Shown: in pieces, positions 60,549-64,000 of the stretch | Position numbering within the stretch: position 1 is the first letter of the stretch | Layout: each line of letters starts with the position of its first letter | Assembly: GCA_003248865.1 (NCBI GenBank) | Contig: QFPK01000013.1 | Location: 31,245 to 95,244 of the forward strand | DNA from: Sphingomonas sp. | GTDB lineage: Bacteria > Pseudomonadota > Alphaproteobacteria > Sphingomonadales > Sphingomonadaceae | Reading direction: 5' to 3' | Length of the DNA stretch: 64,000 nt | Notes under the pieces: model-generated | What the model saw: only the letters and a program-made list of their open reading frames with translations | Database searches by the model: none | What the model was told of the DNA's origin: nothing | Position numbers and translations under genes: made by a program

Positions 60549-63194
60549 ATGCGTATTCGTGCACTTCTCCTTGTTTCCCTGTCGCTTCCCACCGCTCCAG
60601 CATTGGCCCAGGAAACGGCATCGGTCGATGCTGACACCATCATCGTGACGGGCACGCGGCGGCTGGACCGGACTGTTGCGGATTCCCCGGTGCCGGTGGA
60701 CGTAGTGGGCCTGACGGCTATCCAGAACAGCGGACAGACGGAAACTGCCCGCGCGCTGCGAGACCTCGTCCCCAGCTTCAACTTCCCGCAGCCGACCGTG
60801 GCCGACGGCACGGACGTGATCCGTCCGGCATCGCTGCGCGGGCTTGGCCCCGATCAGACTCTGGTTCTGGTGAACGGCAAGCGGCGCCACTTGTCGGCGC
60901 TGCTCAACATCAACGGCTCGGTGGGCCGGGGCAGCCAGGCGGTGGATATCAACTTCATCCCCTCTGCGGCTCTCAGCCGGGTGGAAGTGCTGCGCGACGG
61001 CGCGGCGGCCCAATATGGGTCGGATGCCATCGCCGGGGTGATCAACTTCCAGCTGAATGATGCCCGGGAAGGCGGCCGGGTCTCCGTCACCTATGGCCAG
61101 AACGTGACCGACATCGCGGGGGTGAACCGGATGGGGGCCGTGGTGCTGGGCACCAGCGGCCTGCCGCAACTCACGCCGGACGGCGTGTTGACGCTGGAAG
61201 ACAGCGGCCGCAAGCTGCATGCGTCTGACGGCAAGACCGTGACGGTAACCGGCAATCTGGGCCTGCCGCTTGGCGCCGAAGGTTTCCTGAATATCAGCGG
61301 GGAGTATCGCGACCGCGACATGACCAACCGCACCGGCTATGACCGTCGGCAACAGTATAATGTGGTGGCGAACAACTGGAACGTGCCCGCCGAACAGGCG
61401 TTCGACCGGCGCAGCCACCGCATCGGCGACCCCAAGACGGAAGACGGCATGATCGCGGTGAACGCCGGGATTCCGCTGGATGACCGGGTCGACCTCTATG
61501 CCTTCGGCACCTGGGGCAAGCGGCATGGGGAATCGGCCGGCTTCTATCGCACCAGCCGTGACAACCGGAACGTCTACTCCATCTATCCCGATGGCTTCCT
61601 GCCGCTGATCACATCCGATTCCTATGACTTCGCGGCGACCGGCGGGCTGAAGGGCGATTTCGGCGGCTGGAGCTGGGATCTCTCCATGCAATATGGCCAG
61701 AACAAGCTGAACTACACCATCGTCAACACGCTGAACGCCTCTCTGGGGGCGGCAAGCCCGGACGAGTTCGATGCCGGCGGCCTCACCTACACCCAATGGG
61801 TGAACAATCTGGACATCAGCCGGGACTTTGACTTCTTCGAGCGCAGCACATTGTCGTTCGGGGTGGAATATCGGCGCGAGACGTTCAAGGTCCGCGCGGG
61901 CGAGCCGGATTCCTATCGCTCGGGCGGCGTCACGCTGTGCCAGAACAACCCGCAATGGTGCACCACCTCCTCAGCCACGGCCGGGGCCGCGCCGGGCAGC
62001 CAGGTGTTCCCCGGCTTCCAGCCCACCATCGGCGGCGTCTCCGTCACGGGAACCAACGCGCGGGAGAATATCTCGCTCTACGCCGATCTCGATCTGGACC
62101 TTCTGCCGATCTGGAATCTGCAGCTGGCCGGCCGGTTCGAGGATTATTCCGATTTCGGCAGCGACTGGAACTGGAAGGCGGCCACCCGCTTCGAAGTGCT
62201 GGACTGGCTGGCGGTTCGCGGCTCCGTCTCCACCGGCTTCCGGGCGCCGGGCGTGGCGCAGCAGTTCTTCGCGGCAGCCGCCACCAACAATGTGAACGGC
62301 GTGCTGCTGGATACGGTGACACTGCCGGTGGGCAATCCGGTGGCGCAGGCGCTGGGCGCCTCGCCGCTGAAGCCGGAAACGGCAGTGAACTGGTCGGCGG
62401 GCTTCACCGCCTCACCGTTCAGCGGGCTGAACTTCACCTTCGATTATTATGAGATCAAGATCGACGACCGCATCGTGCTGACGGAAAATCTGGTCGCCAG
62501 CCGCAATGCCGCCGGCCAGCCCACGGGCTCCAACCCCGGCTTCGGGATTGCGCAGATCCTGAACGCGGCCGGGTTCAGCAGCATTTCCGCCGCGCGCTTC
62601 TTCATCAACGGCATCGACACCAAGACCCGCGGCTTCGACGCGGTGGCGACCTACAAGCATGATTTCAATGAGTTCGGCGCGATGCAGTTCACGCTGGGCT
62701 ATAACTGGAACAAGACGGACATCACCGACACCAAGTCCACCCCGGGTGCACTGAACCAGGTGCCCGGTATCGTGTTGTTCGGGCGGCAGGAATCGCTGCG
62801 CATCACGGACGGCACACCGAAAGACAAGATCATCGTGGGGCTGGATTATGACTGGCAGTGGCTGGGCGTGACTCTGCGCGGCAACCGCTATGGCAAGGTG
62901 CTGGCAGCCGGCACCGACGCCTTCACCGACCATGAAATCCGCCCAGCCTTCGTGGCGGATGCCGAGATCCGGGCGCGGCCATCAGGCCGGTTCGACGGGC
63001 TGGAATTCGCCATTGGCGCCAACAACCTGTTCGATAAATATCCCAACGCCTTCCCCACCGGCCAGGGCACCGACCCGGCGACAGGCGCAACCCGCAACTA
63101 TTCGGCCAACAACTATTATTTCCCCTTCAGCAGCTACTCGCCCTACGGCTTCAACGGCCGTTATCTTTATGGGCGGATTTCCTACCGCTTCTGA
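60549..63194 (+). CDS. TonB-dependent outer-membrane receptor
   Basis: This 881-residue receptor has a signal peptide (IRALLLVSLSLPTAPALAQ), the TonB-box-like IIVTGTRRLDRTV, plug motifs (RPASLRGLGPDQTLVLVNGKRRH and RVEVLRDGAAAQYGSDAIAGVINFQL), and a beta-barrel ending GRISYRF. I chose ATG 60549 for the signal peptide; the earlier frame is not. The ligand is unknown. It lacks any operator-like palindrome of the type found before the receptor at 15661. A strong terminator follows. Confidence 0.92.
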   Translation: MRIRALLLVSLSLPTAPALAQETASVDADTIIVTGTRRLDRTVADSPVPVDVVGLTAIQNSGQTETARALRDLVPSFNFPQPTVADGTDVIRPASLRGLGPDQTLVLVNGKRRHLSALLNINGSVGRGSQAVDINFIPSAALSRVEVLRDGAAAQYGSDAIAGVINFQLNDAREGGRVSVTYGQNVTDIAGVNRMGAVVLGTSGLPQLTPDGVLTLEDSGRKLHASDGKTVTVTGNLGLPLGAEGFLNISGEYRDRDMTNRTGYDRRQQYNVVANNWNVPAEQAFDRRSHRIGDPKTEDGMIAVNAGIPLDDRVDLYAFGTWGKRHGESAGFYRTSRDNRNVYSIYPDGFLPLITSDSYDFAATGGLKGDFGGWSWDLSMQYGQNKLNYTIVNTLNASLGAASPDEFDAGGLTYTQWVNNLDISRDFDFFERSTLSFGVEYRRETFKVRAGEPDSYRSGGVTLCQNNPQWCTTSSATAGAAPGSQVFPGFQPTIGGVSVTGTNARENISLYADLDLDLLPIWNLQLAGRFEDYSDFGSDWNWKAATRFEVLDWLAVRGSVSTGFRAPGVAQQFFAAAATNNVNGVLLDTVTLPVGNPVAQALGASPLKPETAVNWSAGFTASPFSGLNFTFDYYEIKIDDRIVLTENLVASRNAAGQPTGSNPGFGIAQILNAAGFSSISAARFFINGIDTKTRGFDAVATYKHDFNEFGAMQFTLGYNWNKTDITDTKSTPGALNQVPGIVLFGRQESLRITDGTPKDKIIVGLDYDWQWLGVTLRGNRYGKVLAAGTDAFTDHEIRPAFVADAEIRARPSGRFDGLEFAIGANNLFDKYPNAFPTGQGTDPATGATRNYSANNYYFPFSSYSPYGFNGRYLYGRISYRF

Positions 63195-63219
63195 GGGCAG
63201 GGCAAGCTTCGTCACGAAG

Positions 63220-63249
63220 GGCCGCGCCGGGCAACCGGCGCGGCCTTTT
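63220..63249 (+). terminator. Rho-independent terminator of the TonB receptor gene
   Basis: A perfect 11-bp G/C stem (GGCCGCGCCGG/CCGGCGCGGCC) with a GCAA tetraloop is followed by TTTTC, 26 bases after the stop. Confidence 0.9.
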
Positions 63250-63278
63250 CGCATCAGGCCCCCTCACGGAGGCGCACA

Positions 63279-63593
63279 TCAATTACGGATGGCGGGCTGC
63301 AGGATGTAACGGCCATCGCGGAAGTCGCTGAAGATCTGCGCGACGGCCGGATGGCGCACCTCGCCTTCGTCATCCGGCAGCAGGTTCTGCTGGCTCACAT
63401 AGGCGACGTAGGAGGAGTCCTCGTTTTCCGCGAGCAGATGGTAGAAGGGCTGGTCCTTCGCGGGTCGCACCTCTTCCGGGATCGCCAGCCACCAGTCCTC
63501 GGTATTGGCGAATTCCGGGTCCACATCGAAGATCACGCCGCGGAACGGGAAGATGCGGTGCTTCACCACATCCCCGATGCCGAAACGCGCCAT
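63279..63593 (-). CDS. hspQ: Heat shock protein HspQ / hemimethylated-DNA-binding YccV-like
   Basis: This 104-residue protein starts MARFGIGDVVKHRIFPFRGVIFDVDPEFANTEDWW and contains FYHLLAENEDSSYVAYVSQQNL, the HspQ/YccV signature. HspQ binds hemimethylated oriC DNA and modulates Lon proteolysis in E. coli. I chose ATG 63593, which gives the normal family length with GGAAG just upstream. ATG 63695 would add 34 residues of non-family sequence. It converges with the TonB receptor. Confidence 0.9.
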   Translation of the reverse strand: MARFGIGDVVKHRIFPFRGVIFDVDPEFANTEDWWLAIPEEVRPAKDQPFYHLLAENEDSSYVAYVSQQNLLPDDEGEVRHPAVAQIFSDFRDGRYILQPAIRN

Positions 63594-63840
63594 ACGCACT
63601 TCCGCCGGCCGCGCGTCGCCAGCCGGCAGCACATGCCCCGACGCCCCGAGGGGGGCGACAGCGCGTTGGTCATGCTTCAGGTTCCGACTATCCATGAAGT
63701 GAATATAGGATGCCGGCCGGCCGGGGGAAGAGGCAGACCGGGCAAGCCTCCCCAAGCAGGCTTGTCTTCCACCGGGCTGGCCGCTATGGGCCGCCCCTTG
63801 CCGTTTGCATGCCGGGACCACGGGCTGACGGCGATGCTGC

Positions 63841-63930
63841 GGAGAGGTGGCAGAGTGGTCGAATGCGGCGGTCTCGAAAACCGTTATGGGTGTAAGCTCA
63901 TCGAGGGTTCGAATCCCTCCCTCTCCGCCA
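63841..63930 (+). tRNA. tRNA-Ser (CGA anticodon)
   Basis: This 90-base gene including CCA folds as a class II tRNA. The acceptor stem is GGAGAGG/CCTCTCC, the anticodon loop CTCGAAA gives CGA, a long variable arm lies around TATGGGTGTAAGCTCATC, and the T-loop is TTCGAAT. It reads UCG serine codons. CCA is encoded. It lies between the hspQ upstream region and the window end. Confidence 0.97.
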
Positions 63931-64000
63931 CTTCGGAACAACGGTGGGCACTCCGCCCGCCGCCGTGGCTACGCCGTTGGCCGAGAGCAACCGTAGCAGG

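Overview
The window is high-GC bacterial DNA from an alphaproteobacterium, most likely a member of the Sphingomonadales. The basis is the two large TonB-dependent receptors, the TPR-sulfotransferase next to one of them, the murA/DUF2948 pair, the arginine/glycine-rich Pnp tail and the small infA neighbourhood. No genus is assigned. Genes are dense, often joined by ATGA overlaps. There is no prophage, insertion sequence, CRISPR array or rRNA. One tRNA-Ser(CGA) lies at the right end.

Layout. (1) 1-3.7 kb: thioesterase fragment, 3-hydroxyisobutyryl-CoA hydrolase-like gene, serine-hydrolase lipoprotein, infA. (2) 3.9-21.5 kb: a catabolic region for an N-methylated compound. A BetI-like TetR regulator, an APC permease and a PYROXD2/phytoene-desaturase-like flavoprotein run left; a GbcA-like Rieske oxygenase and a complete soxBDAG sarcosine oxidase operon run right. 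They are followed by a TPR-sulfotransferase, a TonB receptor, an exported S9 peptidase and glutathione-dependent formaldehyde dehydrogenase. (3) 21.6-24 kb: DUF2948, murA and a GST. (4) 24-39.4 kb: an exopolysaccharide cluster with Wzx-like flippase, Wzy-like polymerase, glycosyltransferases, pyruvyltransferase, sugar epimerase, acyltransferase and three paralogous secreted beta-helix proteins. (5) 39.6-43.9 kb: a second Rieske + PYROXD2-like module and an exported amidohydrolase. (6) 44-64 kb: GST/AraC pair, pnp, rpsO, truB, a MliC/YbaY-like lipoprotein, polA, acyl-CoA synthetase, phospholipase D-like protein, cupin, dapE, SDR, maiA, a TonB receptor, hspQ and tRNA-Ser.

The most interesting signal is a 16-bp imperfect palindrome, consensus TTAGACA-NN-TGTCTAA. 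It occurs six times, each time in a promoter region of the catabolic genes: before the TetR gene, between the divergent flavoprotein and Rieske operons, before the TonB receptor, before formaldehyde dehydrogenase, and twice between the second Rieske operon and the amidohydrolase. This suggests one dispersed regulon that imports an N-methylated substrate, removes methyl groups oxidatively and detoxifies the formaldehyde. The substrate cannot be read from the sequence.

The second notable signal is a REPIN-like non-coding element of about 100-230 bp in seven copies and both orientations. It carries strong internal hairpins. Six copies sit exactly between convergent genes, and one sits between co-directional genes. 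No transposase or RAYT gene is present in the window to explain it.
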